NCBI GenBank assembly: GCA_024681855.1 | Contig: JAILAB010000021.1 | Location: 1-63,431 of the forward strand | DNA: 63,431 bases | Direction: 5' to 3' | Origin: Elusimicrobiales bacterium | GTDB taxonomy: Bacteria > Elusimicrobiota > Elusimicrobia > Elusimicrobiales > UBA9959 | Part shown: piece after piece, positions 1 through 8,253 of the stretch | Numbering within the stretch: position 1 is the first letter of the stretch | Layout: every line of letters begins with the position of its first letter | Program-made: the position numbers and the translations under genes | The notes under the pieces: model-generated | What the model was told of the DNA's origin: nothing | Database searches by the model: none | Seen by the model: only the letters and a program-made list of their open reading frames with translations

Positions 1-65
1 GGACCGTTCTGTGCGGCAGCGAATGACGGGCAGAGAAGCAGAACAGCAAAAAGAATCTTTTTCAT
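1..65 (-). CDS. Secreted protein, N-terminus only (cut by window edge)
   Basis: The minus strand starts an ATG at 65 and reads through the left edge. The 21 visible codons begin MKKILFAVLLLCPSFAAAQN, a standard Sec signal peptide: two lysines, a hydrophobic core and a likely cut after AAA. An AAAGGAG ribosome site lies about 12 bases upstream. The cysteine in the core is not in a good lipobox, so a plain exported protein is more likely than a lipoprotein. Function cannot be told from this fragment. It lies downstream of the MATE gene on the same strand. Confidence 0.7.
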   Translation of the reverse strand, partial: MKKILFAVLLLCPSFAAAQNG

Positions 66-89
66 TGTAGTTTTATATCTCCTTTGTAC

Positions 90-110
90 CGCCGGAAAAC
101 CGGCGTTTTT
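90..110. other. GC-rich hairpin between the MATE gene and the left-edge gene
   Basis: CGCCGG and CCGGCG pair around a four-base loop at 90-105. On the plus strand the stem is followed by five T, as in an intrinsic terminator. On the minus strand, which carries both neighbouring genes, no T run follows, so it may be a weak terminator for the MATE gene or a stabilising hairpin in the leader of the left-edge gene. Confidence 0.35.
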
Positions 111-172
111 CACTTTATAGAAACAGAATAGCAGATTACAAAGTATGTTTGCAAGTTTTTATGTGTTCCGTT

Positions 173-1564
173 TCAGCCTTTTATAATGTATTTGTTTGTT
201 TTCCATTTGCCGCTAAAATAAAAGACAAGACCTATCGCAAGCGGCGTAAAACCGGCAATGGCATCGCCAAGCCAGAATCCGAAATATCGCATCTTAAACA
301 CTAGGCCAAGCAGCAGTGAAAAGCCTATGCGCATAACTATGGCATCAAGCAGTGCATTTAGAAAATTAACATGGTAATTTCCGCTGCCGTTTATCAGAGC
401 GTTCATGGGTGCTCTTGAAGCAGAACCGTAAAAAAAGAATATTGCCGCAGGAAGATATTCCATTGCTACTTTCATAACGGAAGGATCTTTTGTGAAACAG
501 CCAAAAATCTGATCAGGAAAAGCCAGAAGCAATGCGGAAAGCAGTGTCGCAATGAGAAGCGTTATCTTGGCCGCTGTAAGCATTATCTGCGGCACTCGCT
601 CATATTTCCGTGCTCCTATGTTTTGACCTACCATAGAAGAGCCGGAAGTGGTAACAGCATTTGCGAAAAGTATTCCGACAGCATTCAGTTTATTAGCTAT
701 CCCTCCCACTGCGGAAACGGCTACGCCATAAGAATTTACCCAGGAGTTCATGAAAAGCTTGGAAAACTGCACGGAGGCGCTTCTTATCGCCATCGGAAAA
801 CCCAGTTTCAGCAAAGGCATGAGCATTTCCCGGCTTATATGAAAAAAATCAGAAATGCGCAATGTAAGGCCATAATATTCTTTGCGGCGCATTAAGAACA
901 TGAAGCTGGTGATAAAACTAAGCCCCTGGCTTATGACTGTGGCGAGCGCCGCACCCATTGCTCCGGCCTTAAGCTTCACAACAAAAAGCAGGTCAAGCAG
1001 CACATTCAGAACCGCAGCCATGCTTATAAAAATAAAAGGATGCTTAGAATCCCCCATGCCGCGCATTACGGCGCTGGCGGTATTATAGCCATAAACAAAA
1101 ACAAGCCCAGGTATGGAACAGGCTGTATATCTGAGCGCTTCAGCAAAGCTCTCAGGCGGAGTGTTCATAAGTTCTAAAAGTTCTGTTCTAAAAAAATAAC
1201 ATGCCAGGCTTAGCAGGGCAGAACTGCCCAATAAGAATGCGAAAAGCGTGCTTATGAAACGGTTCAGCTTTTCCTTATGGCCTGCGCCCAGGTATTGAGA
1301 AATGATAACCTGTCCGGCATAAGAAAAGCCTATTGCCAGAAATGTAAGAAAATGTGTTATGTCCCCGCCTACTGCTACTGCTGAAAGGCCAGCCTTGCCA
1401 GTGAAATTGCCGACAATGACCATATCGGCTATATTATAAACCACCTGCAGCAGGTTTGAAAAAAACAGAGGAGCAGCAAATACAATCATCTGCTTCTGCA
1501 CATTGCCATGCGTGAAATCTGTAACATAAACACGCAATTTTCTGTTTTTTTCTAGTCCATCCAT
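173..1564 (-). CDS. MATE-family multidrug/sodium antiporter
   Basis: A 463-residue inner-membrane protein with the twelve hydrophobic segments and length typical of MATE exporters. The N-terminal part has the family signature around PLFFSNLLQVVYNIADMVIVG (residues 31-51), close to the clostridial/DinF-like branch. These transporters use sodium or proton gradients to expel drugs, cationic toxins or metabolites; the substrate cannot be read from sequence. The ATG at 1564 is preceded by a weak AGGG-like site. It follows the SEDS gene on the same strand by 69 bases and may be read through from that cluster, but nothing links it functionally to cell-wall synthesis. Confidence 0.9.
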   Translation of the reverse strand: MDGLEKNRKLRVYVTDFTHGNVQKQMIVFAAPLFFSNLLQVVYNIADMVIVGNFTGKAGLSAVAVGGDITHFLTFLAIGFSYAGQVIISQYLGAGHKEKLNRFISTLFAFLLGSSALLSLACYFFRTELLELMNTPPESFAEALRYTACSIPGLVFVYGYNTASAVMRGMGDSKHPFIFISMAAVLNVLLDLLFVVKLKAGAMGAALATVISQGLSFITSFMFLMRRKEYYGLTLRISDFFHISREMLMPLLKLGFPMAIRSASVQFSKLFMNSWVNSYGVAVSAVGGIANKLNAVGILFANAVTTSGSSMVGQNIGARKYERVPQIMLTAAKITLLIATLLSALLLAFPDQIFGCFTKDPSVMKVAMEYLPAAIFFFYGSASRAPMNALINGSGNYHVNFLNALLDAIVMRIGFSLLLGLVFKMRYFGFWLGDAIAGFTPLAIGLVFYFSGKWKTNKYIIKG

Positions 1565-1633
1565 AATGCCAGCCCTGTTGCGCCAAGGGAAAAGAAGAAA
1601 AAATGTCCTAAGCAGACAGAGTTTTATAAATGT

Positions 1634-3013
1634 TCATTTGACAATGAAATCAGATATGAATCGCCAGGAGAAGGCTGCAAAAATATAAACTCCTGCGAGA
1701 ATAAGTATCCATTTAATTATTTTTTTTATGGCAACATCATTGGATATAGGCTCATGTTCCCTATCGCAGGTTATATTCAGCAGGATGCCGAGCATGGCCA
1801 GAGTGACAACCTTTGAAGATCCTCCGTTTGAGATGAGCGGCAACGGTATTCCTGTAACGGGGAATAGGGAAAGATTCACCCATATATGAAAAAGCGACTG
1901 CGCGGAAAGAAGCAGTATAACGCTTTCAGCCAAATGATGCAGATAACTGTCCTCTTCCAAATTGTTATCAAGAGGCATGCCTAAAACCACATCCCTGTCT
2001 GATGCTCTTAAGAAAAAGCCTCTATGGAAGACATAAGCCGTAAAGCAAAGGAAAAATGCAATCATCACAAAACCATATTCGGCACAAAGAACAGAGAAAA
2101 TATAATCTGATTCTGAAATTGCAAGGCGGCGATTATTATTCACCCTGCCGCCAGCAGGGCCGCGGCCTGTTATTCCTCCTGAAATTACTGAAATTTTGGA
2201 GTAAAAAGCCTGCTGTCCGTCCTCATTTATATAATTTCTCAAATCGCTGTCCCAAAATCTGAAAGCAGATGCTTTTCTTCCTTCTGGCATGTTTTTTCCT
2301 TCATCAAGCATGGGAGAAAGCGTAATGTCTAAATCATGCGCCAGCCAGTTCTCCAGGCGGTTAAGGCGATACTGTTCTTTGTAAAGCAGAAGTCCTCCGC
2401 ATAGCAAAGCACCTGCAAGAAGAATGCCCATCAGTTTTTTATTCAGGCTTATCTTGCCAAGGAATAGCATTAGACAGAATATTGCGCATTGCAGAACAGC
2501 CGTGCTGAAATTTTTCTGCAACACTCCCACAGCAAGAAGAATCAGGGCAATGGGCATGACAATATATTTTATTCCGCCAAAAAAAGTTTCACATTGATCT
2601 CTCCTGAAAGTATCTCCGTCATTTTCCCCATAGCATAAGAATGAAGCGTAGAAAATCAGGAAAACGCTGAGAATGTCGCTAGCTTGGAAACCGAAAACCC
2701 AGCGGCTTGCTCCGTTTACGGTTTGCCCGAAGACAGGCGGAAGCAGCTGAAGCAGCAGAGTAATTGCCGCAAAAGAATAAATCCATGACGGGGAACGCAT
2801 CCTCGCTATGTTAAAAAAGGGAAAAAGGCCAAAAATCACTATCCCCAGCAAAAGGGGCTCTGCCTGTTTCCAAAGCAGCTCATAAGAATGGGTGAAAAGG
2901 CTGGCTGAAAAAACTGAACTGATTCCGAACATTACATATCCGGCCACAATTGTAATCAATACCCTTGTAGCTGGCGTAAAGGTCGGCTTCTGTATAATGG
3001 AATTTTCTATCAT
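1634..3013 (-). CDS. SEDS-family peptidoglycan polymerase (RodA/FtsW-like), second copy in window
   Basis: A 459-residue polytopic membrane protein of the SEDS family, which polymerises lipid II into glycan strands together with a class B PBP. Family marks include VNGASRWV near the middle, SGGITGRGPAGG, SESDYIFSVLCAEYG and, near the C-terminus, GIPLPLISNGGSS. A longer-than-usual loop precedes the SGGITGRG motif, with DGQQAFYS where the family's functional loop lies. The reading frame extends 39 codons further upstream, but that part overlaps the PBP gene. The ATG at 3013 sits one base after the PBP stop with a GGGAGA site in front, so translation is probably coupled. Being paired with its own PBP and outside the dcw cluster, it is more RodA-like than the FtsW at 23-24 kb. 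Confidence 0.88.
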   Translation of the reverse strand: MIENSIIQKPTFTPATRVLITIVAGYVMFGISSVFSASLFTHSYELLWKQAEPLLLGIVIFGLFPFFNIARMRSPSWIYSFAAITLLLQLLPPVFGQTVNGASRWVFGFQASDILSVFLIFYASFLCYGENDGDTFRRDQCETFFGGIKYIVMPIALILLAVGVLQKNFSTAVLQCAIFCLMLFLGKISLNKKLMGILLAGALLCGGLLLYKEQYRLNRLENWLAHDLDITLSPMLDEGKNMPEGRKASAFRFWDSDLRNYINEDGQQAFYSKISVISGGITGRGPAGGRVNNNRRLAISESDYIFSVLCAEYGFVMIAFFLCFTAYVFHRGFFLRASDRDVVLGMPLDNNLEEDSYLHHLAESVILLLSAQSLFHIWVNLSLFPVTGIPLPLISNGGSSKVVTLAMLGILLNITCDREHEPISNDVAIKKIIKWILILAGVYIFAAFSWRFISDFIVK

Positions 3014-3014
3014 T

Positions 3015-6000
3015 TTATTTTTCTCCCGCTTTTTTTGCTGAGCCAAGAGCTGATGAATTTTCGCTGCCAGAGGCTTTTTCAGCGCCTGATTTTTCCGGCC
3101 CGCCGGTGCCTGCAACGGAATACCCTTCAATGCTTATTATTTCTTCAGCAAGCCTTTTGAGAACAGGCCCGGCCGCCGCCGCTCCGGAAGGATGCAGTCC
3201 TTTTTCTTTTGCCGCTTTTTCGCTTTCATCAAACATTACAAGAATGACATATTCGGGATTCTCATAAGGCAGAAATCCGACAAAAGATGCGCGGTTAGGA
3301 TTGCAGGATTTTTCCTTTGAAGAAGGAGGACATGCGGCAAGCATCTTTTGGCCGTTTATCAGCTTGTCAGCCGTGCCTGTCTTTCCGCCCCATTCAAAGC
3401 CTTTTATTGCATATCCTGCGCCTGTCCCTCGCAAAGGCTGCTTGAGACCGGGAGATTTTCTTATTTCGAACACTGCTTTCAGATAATCTTTAACAAGGGA
3501 GAGTGTTTCCGGCGAAAGCAGCCCTGCGGTTCTTATCACGGGCTGCATTTCATCTGTTTTTCCGCTTCTGTATTTTATGGAGCGTATCAGCTGCGGCTTA
3601 TAAAGCATTCCTCCGTTTAAAAGCGCTGAATATGCTGTAATAAGCTGTATGGGAGTGAGGTCTATCGGCCCTTGCCCATAGGCATCTTTCAGATAGTCTG
3701 TAAGATTCGCCGGATCATTGGGCTTGCTGCCCCATGGCACAAGATTTCCAGGGCTTTCTTTAGAGCCAAGCTCCTCTCCCAGCCCAGTCTTTGTGCCTAG
3801 GCCGAAAGCTGAACGCATATATTTCATGTAATCCTGGCCTTTTTTCCATTCCCCTTTGTTTATAGACACGGGCTTGTCCCATAACTGCCATGCAATATAC
3901 GATGTGCCTATATTTGAGGAAGCGGCTATAATATCTTTAAGAGTATACTGCCCGTCTTGAAGGGCATGGTCATCGCTTATTTTATTCCAAGCCTTGGCGG
4001 CCTTCCTGTCGCTGGATTTTTTAGCTCTCGCATAAACGGATTTCAGATCATAACTTGCATTAGGCTTTACAAGGCCGCTTTCCAATGCGAAAGCAACAGT
4101 GAAAGGCTTGAAAGTTGAGCCCGGCTGATAGATGAAATTCAGCATTTCCACGGAAAAACCAGGCTTCCATTCTGGATTATAAGAGGCAGCGGCTATAATT
4201 TCGCCTGTATCTGTTTTCTGCACAATGGCAAAGCCTCGCTCCGCGCCTATTTCATCTCCTCTGCGGCGAAGCATTATTTCAGCAAGATTTTGCAGACGCA
4301 AATCTATGGTAAGCTGAATATTCTCAATGCCGCTTCTATCTCTAGAGGCAAGAGCATCAGCATATTTTTTCTCTATCCCGGCTCCTGCATTTTCGCCTAA
4401 GCCAAGCAGCTGCGCAAGAATAAGATCTTCGGGATTAGTTTCTGCCTGCGAAGGCATTGGTTCTGAATAAAAAGAAGAGCCGGGAAGCACGGAACGTGCA
4501 TGTTCATTTTTTTCAAATTCCAGGCCGTCAAGAAAATATGTTCCGCCGAGATATCGGACTTCCGGCAATATTTTATGGAATATTTCCGGCTTTAGCGAAG
4601 CAAGCGCCACATAGTCCTGCTCGGCAATGTTAAGCAAGGCTTTCTGTCCGGCGCCTGTCCATAGCTGATTTATCTCAAATGCAAAATTGCGGTAAATATT
4701 ATCTTTCGCCTTCGCCAGCGCTGTTCCTGAAAGTTTCCTGGCCTTATCAGAATAGCCGGGGATTCTCGCCTTTTTCTTATTAATTACTAAATAGTTCTTT
4801 CCATTTTCTTTTTTGAAATAGATTTTTCTCTGATAATCTTCCTGCAATTTAAGAACGGAAATAACATAACCGATGAAATCGCTTACTCCCCAGCTTATGG
4901 AAGAAAGCTTGCCGCGCAGCTGTTCGTTTATGTCAGTTGGTATTTTTTCTTTGCTCTGCGGGAAGATCTTTTTTGAAGCCTGAAGTTTTTTAGAAATTTC
5001 CCCGACATTTGCAAAATGCGCTTTATTTTCATATATAAATTCTGAAATTCTGTCCAGATTGTATTCATACAGACGGCGGCAGAGCAGGCTTTCATAGCCA
5101 TTGCTGCAATAATATTTGTGTTCCTTTCTTTCCTCCAGTATTTTTTTGTCTAAGTCAGAAAGAGATTTTTTTTCTTCCTCAGAAAGCTCGGACTCTAGTT
5201 TTTGCAGAATCTGCGGAGAAAAACGGTTTTTCTCATAGACTTCGCTTAAAATAAGGCCTATGCGTATGTTTTCATTAAAACTGTTTTTATTCTGTATGCA
5301 ATATTCGTCCAAAGGCATATTATTTGAAGATTCGTATTCGCGCAGCTCATCATTTGTTAAAGCGGCTTTTTCGGAATCCGGTATTTTTATGCTTCCAACG
5401 GAAATATTTTTAATGTCAGACATTTTCGCGCGGCGGCAGATATTCTGCAATGTGCCTGTAGGAAAATCAAACTTAAAGCCGTTTATAAGGTCGCGTATTT
5501 CCCTTATTTTCCCCAGCTCCTGCTGAAGCTGCTCAAATTCGCTTATGTCCAGATTTTTATAATAGCTTCCGTCAGAAGCCGGCTTATGCCTTTTTTCTGA
5601 GAAAACAGAGGGATGCTCTTCCATGAATGAGTTGATAAAAATCATTCTATTGTCAGCATTTTCCTGCTCAAGGATATTGCAGTCCGGCTTATAATTCTGC
5701 TGAGAGGAAAAGCCGCCTTTGAAAGAAAATCCGGCCGGCTCAAAATTTTTTTCTCCGTGCTTTTTATCAATGCGCGCACATTTTTTGCGCTGAGAATAAG
5801 AAAGCGCATATACTCCAGCACCGGCTTTAAAGCCTCTTTCTTCTGACATTTCCAAGGCAGATGTGCTTATTTTTATGTCTGCCCGAAAATCATCTGCTAC
5901 AAGCAGCAATCCGTTTCTGTCTGATATTGTGCCTTTGTTTTGCGCATAAAACGGCTCTGATTCAAAATTGTCTAAATAAAAACGATTATATGCGGAATGA

Positions 6001-6158
6001 GGAAAAACCTGCATGTGCGCCAGTCGCAGCAAGGCAATTAGCAGGGCTGCCGCCAGAAGGCTTTCCACGATAAACAGACGCTGTCCTGATATTCTTGCCT
6101 GGCTATATTTTTCACGAATCTCCGCAAAAGATTTTTTTATTTTTTCAAAGATTCTCAT
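3015..6158 (-). CDS. Oversized class B penicillin-binding protein (transpeptidase)
   Basis: A 1,047-residue PBP. Residues 1-27 are cytoplasmic and basic, 28-50 form one membrane anchor, and the transpeptidase domain lies at about 625-1010. It has all three active-site motifs: S681-T-F-K684 (acyl-serine), S747-S-N749 and K926-T-G. It should cross-link peptide stems in the periplasm with its SEDS partner immediately downstream. Class B PBPs are usually 550-750 residues. Here the segment between the anchor and the catalytic domain is roughly 570 residues, rich in Lys, Glu, Tyr and Asn and with no recognised domain. The C-terminal 40 residues are Gly/Ser/Ala/Lys-rich. The ATG overlaps the stop of the upstream gene in an ATGA junction. 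Confidence 0.9.
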   Translation of the reverse strand: MRIFEKIKKSFAEIREKYSQARISGQRLFIVESLLAAALLIALLRLAHMQVFPHSAYNRFYLDNFESEPFYAQNKGTISDRNGLLLVADDFRADIKISTSALEMSEERGFKAGAGVYALSYSQRKKCARIDKKHGEKNFEPAGFSFKGGFSSQQNYKPDCNILEQENADNRMIFINSFMEEHPSVFSEKRHKPASDGSYYKNLDISEFEQLQQELGKIREIRDLINGFKFDFPTGTLQNICRRAKMSDIKNISVGSIKIPDSEKAALTNDELREYESSNNMPLDEYCIQNKNSFNENIRIGLILSEVYEKNRFSPQILQKLESELSEEEKKSLSDLDKKILEERKEHKYYCSNGYESLLCRRLYEYNLDRISEFIYENKAHFANVGEISKKLQASKKIFPQSKEKIPTDINEQLRGKLSSISWGVSDFIGYVISVLKLQEDYQRKIYFKKENGKNYLVINKKKARIPGYSDKARKLSGTALAKAKDNIYRNFAFEINQLWTGAGQKALLNIAEQDYVALASLKPEIFHKILPEVRYLGGTYFLDGLEFEKNEHARSVLPGSSFYSEPMPSQAETNPEDLILAQLLGLGENAGAGIEKKYADALASRDRSGIENIQLTIDLRLQNLAEIMLRRRGDEIGAERGFAIVQKTDTGEIIAAASYNPEWKPGFSVEMLNFIYQPGSTFKPFTVAFALESGLVKPNASYDLKSVYARAKKSSDRKAAKAWNKISDDHALQDGQYTLKDIIAASSNIGTSYIAWQLWDKPVSINKGEWKKGQDYMKYMRSAFGLGTKTGLGEELGSKESPGNLVPWGSKPNDPANLTDYLKDAYGQGPIDLTPIQLITAYSALLNGGMLYKPQLIRSIKYRSGKTDEMQPVIRTAGLLSPETLSLVKDYLKAVFEIRKSPGLKQPLRGTGAGYAIKGFEWGGKTGTADKLINGQKMLAACPPSSKEKSCNPNRASFVGFLPYENPEYVILVMFDESEKAAKEKGLHPSGAAAAGPVLKRLAEEIISIEGYSVAGTGGPEKSGAEKASGSENSSALGSAKKAGEK

Positions 6159-7093
6159 CTCTTTTGTTCCTTACTGTATTCTTTTTTGCTTTCATCTGAA
6201 ATATCCGGTTCCATATTTTCATTAAAGGCTTTGCAGTCATACAGTTCTTTAAGAATGGCATTATCCTTGCCTATATCTTTAATAAATAAAAGCACTCTTA
6301 TTTTTTCGCTTTCCTTGCTTGCTTTTATTTTATTTGCATTGTTTTTCTTTTGCGCAGAAGGGTCGGTAAGCTCTGTTTTGGCAAGCTGTCCCAGCTGATT
6401 TATGCCATTTTCTGATATGACAGGAGTAGAAATCGGTTTTTCATCAGTTTCAGTTAGTGCTTTATTTGCTTTTAGCCCTGCTGCGGCTCCTGCCTCATTT
6501 TCGCTGTCATTGTTAATTGGAGAAACAGAGGCAATCTCATCCGGCTTAATTTTCTCTGCTGAATCTTCGGGAATTGCCGAATCGCCAGGAATTATTGAAC
6601 CTGCCGTGTCTGATGAAACAGTTGCCGTTAACGAATCTGCGTTTGGCTCTGCTTCAGGAGTTTCCAGGTAATCATCAATGATGTATGAAGTTATATCTCC
6701 TTTTTCCAGCATTTCCGCGGCGAGATAAACAGTTCTTGCGCTGCTATTATTGGTGCGGTCAGAGTATTTTTTTCTCAGGACATAGAAATCAGAAATACAA
6801 TTTTCAATGCTCATCTTATATGCGGGAAAAAGAGGCTTGCTGCTGCCATAAAAAGATGCCTTTTCCCCATATCCGTACTTTTCAGCGGAAGCAAGACAGT
6901 TCCCTTTTATATTTTGGAGATTCTTCTTCCAGGAAAGGCATATATGAAGTTCTTCTTTTGTTTGGGAAAGCCGCTGCTGGTGTTTGAAAGAGTTGTATCT
7001 TATGATTATTGCAGAAACAAGCACGGCGAATAAAAATATAAAAAAAAGGATAAGTTTTCTCTGCCTTCCAGTTAACACATTGTATGATTTCAT
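6155..7093 (-). CDS. Single-pass membrane protein with Ser/Pro/acidic periplasmic region
   Basis: A 312-residue protein of no recognised family. A basic N-terminus (residues 1-13) is followed by one membrane helix at about 14-35, then a roughly 100-residue Cys- and Tyr-containing part that may fold, then a low-complexity region rich in Ser, Pro, Asp, Glu and Ala (about 145-255) and a charged C-terminal tail. Topology suggests the bulk lies in the periplasm. It is the gene directly before the large PBP and overlaps it by four bases (ATGA), so the two are probably made together; an accessory or scaffold role for the PBP is an inference from position only. No Shine-Dalgarno site is visible. Confidence 0.7.
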   Translation of the reverse strand: MKSYNVLTGRQRKLILFFIFLFAVLVSAIIIRYNSFKHQQRLSQTKEELHICLSWKKNLQNIKGNCLASAEKYGYGEKASFYGSSKPLFPAYKMSIENCISDFYVLRKKYSDRTNNSSARTVYLAAEMLEKGDITSYIIDDYLETPEAEPNADSLTATVSSDTAGSIIPGDSAIPEDSAEKIKPDEIASVSPINNDSENEAGAAAGLKANKALTETDEKPISTPVISENGINQLGQLAKTELTDPSAQKKNNANKIKASKESEKIRVLLFIKDIGKDNAILKELYDCKAFNENMEPDISDESKKEYSKEQKR

Positions 7094-7113
7094 ATTTTTT
7101 TGATTTGCTTAGC

Positions 7114-8235
7114 TTAATGCTGACTGATCTGCATTTCGGAAATAACCTGTCTGGCCAGTTTTTCCAGGAAAGCTGCAACTTTTTTTTCTTGAGAAGTAAA
7201 GGAATCTTTATATGGGGCAATATTTTGGGAGAAATCGGCATGAATTTCTTTAAATATTTGCAGCATCTCCATCTTTTCTTCTGAATTCATATTTATAGCA
7301 GCTTCCGATGTTTCAGCAACAGATTTTTTAAAAGACTGAAAAAAATTATACAGGTATTTTTCCCTTTTTGCCTTATAATATCTGCGATTTTCCCCTCCGC
7401 AGCCATCTGCTGCTATTTCCGCAATGAGCGCAGACAATTCAATATTTTGCGGCGCAAGCATTTTTCTGGCACATATATATTGTGCCACGGGATTTCCTCT
7501 TAATGCAAGCATCTTGCCTTCTTCAGATTCCAGATCTGTTTTTTCAAAAAAACACATTGAGGCTTTTGCATAATGCTCATAGGCTTTTTCCTCATTGCGG
7601 CTTATAAGCATTTCCTTATCTCCTTTTTCCAGTTTTTCCGCAAGCTCAAAGTTTGCCTCTGGCAGGCCTGCTTTTGCGGCATCAATAAGAGATGTTAAAG
7701 CTTTTTCAGTATTCTTTTGGCAGCCCTCTCCTTTTCTGTACATCTGATAAAGATGATATTCTGCCTCTGCTCCGGCAAGCCCTGGAAGAGAAGAATTCTT
7801 AAGCGCTTCCTGAAAAGCTGTTTTCTTCTTTAAAGAAGCCTGTCCTGTTGATTTTATCTTTAAGCGCAGCTCATTTGCTTTTTCCGGGTTAGGATTAATT
7901 ACAATGTTTTCAAATTTATATCCTCTCTCATATATGGCAGCAAGAGCCATAGCAGCCTCATGCGAAGAAATACTTTTTAAATATTCAATCCAGCCAAGGC
8001 GTATTATTTTTATGTCCGCAACAAGCTCTTCTATACAAGAGGCTATTTCATCTCTTTTGTCAATATCTCCAGCATCCGAAGCTTGTACCAATTCTTCCCC
8101 AAGCCCTTTTCTGTCCTTTTCGTAAGCATTCAGTATGGAATCCAAATCATAACCGTAAGCGTCAAATCGCCATCTTGCAAGGGCTTCTTGAACCTCTTCC
8201 GCCATCTTTCCATTTCTGTTTTCTTCTTCTGTCAT
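7114..8235 (-). CDS. Sel1/TPR-like repeat protein, short paralogue
   Basis: A 373-residue soluble protein, mostly alpha-helical. The middle (about residues 110-245) carries Sel1-like repeats: AMALAAIYERGYKF, AEYHLYQMYRKGEG, KALTSLIDAAKAGLPEANFE and KAYEHYAKAS. Sel1 repeats are protein-interaction scaffolds. There is no signal peptide, so it should be cytoplasmic. It sits 18 bases downstream of the larger Sel1 gene and 20 bases before the membrane-protein/PBP pair. The partner is unknown; by position, candidates are the kinase-phosphatase module or the cytoplasmic tail of the PBP. Confidence 0.75.
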   Translation of the reverse strand: MTEEENRNGKMAEEVQEALARWRFDAYGYDLDSILNAYEKDRKGLGEELVQASDAGDIDKRDEIASCIEELVADIKIIRLGWIEYLKSISSHEAAMALAAIYERGYKFENIVINPNPEKANELRLKIKSTGQASLKKKTAFQEALKNSSLPGLAGAEAEYHLYQMYRKGEGCQKNTEKALTSLIDAAKAGLPEANFELAEKLEKGDKEMLISRNEEKAYEHYAKASMCFFEKTDLESEEGKMLALRGNPVAQYICARKMLAPQNIELSALIAEIAADGCGGENRRYYKAKREKYLYNFFQSFKKSVAETSEAAINMNSEEKMEMLQIFKEIHADFSQNIAPYKDSFTSQEKKVAAFLEKLARQVISEMQISQH

Positions 8236-8253
8236 ATAAAGAATTTTAATTAT

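Noticed and set aside
3014-3130. N-terminal extension of the SEDS protein
   Set aside because: It overlaps the 3' end of the PBP gene; the ATG at 3013 is one base after the PBP stop and has a ribosome site.
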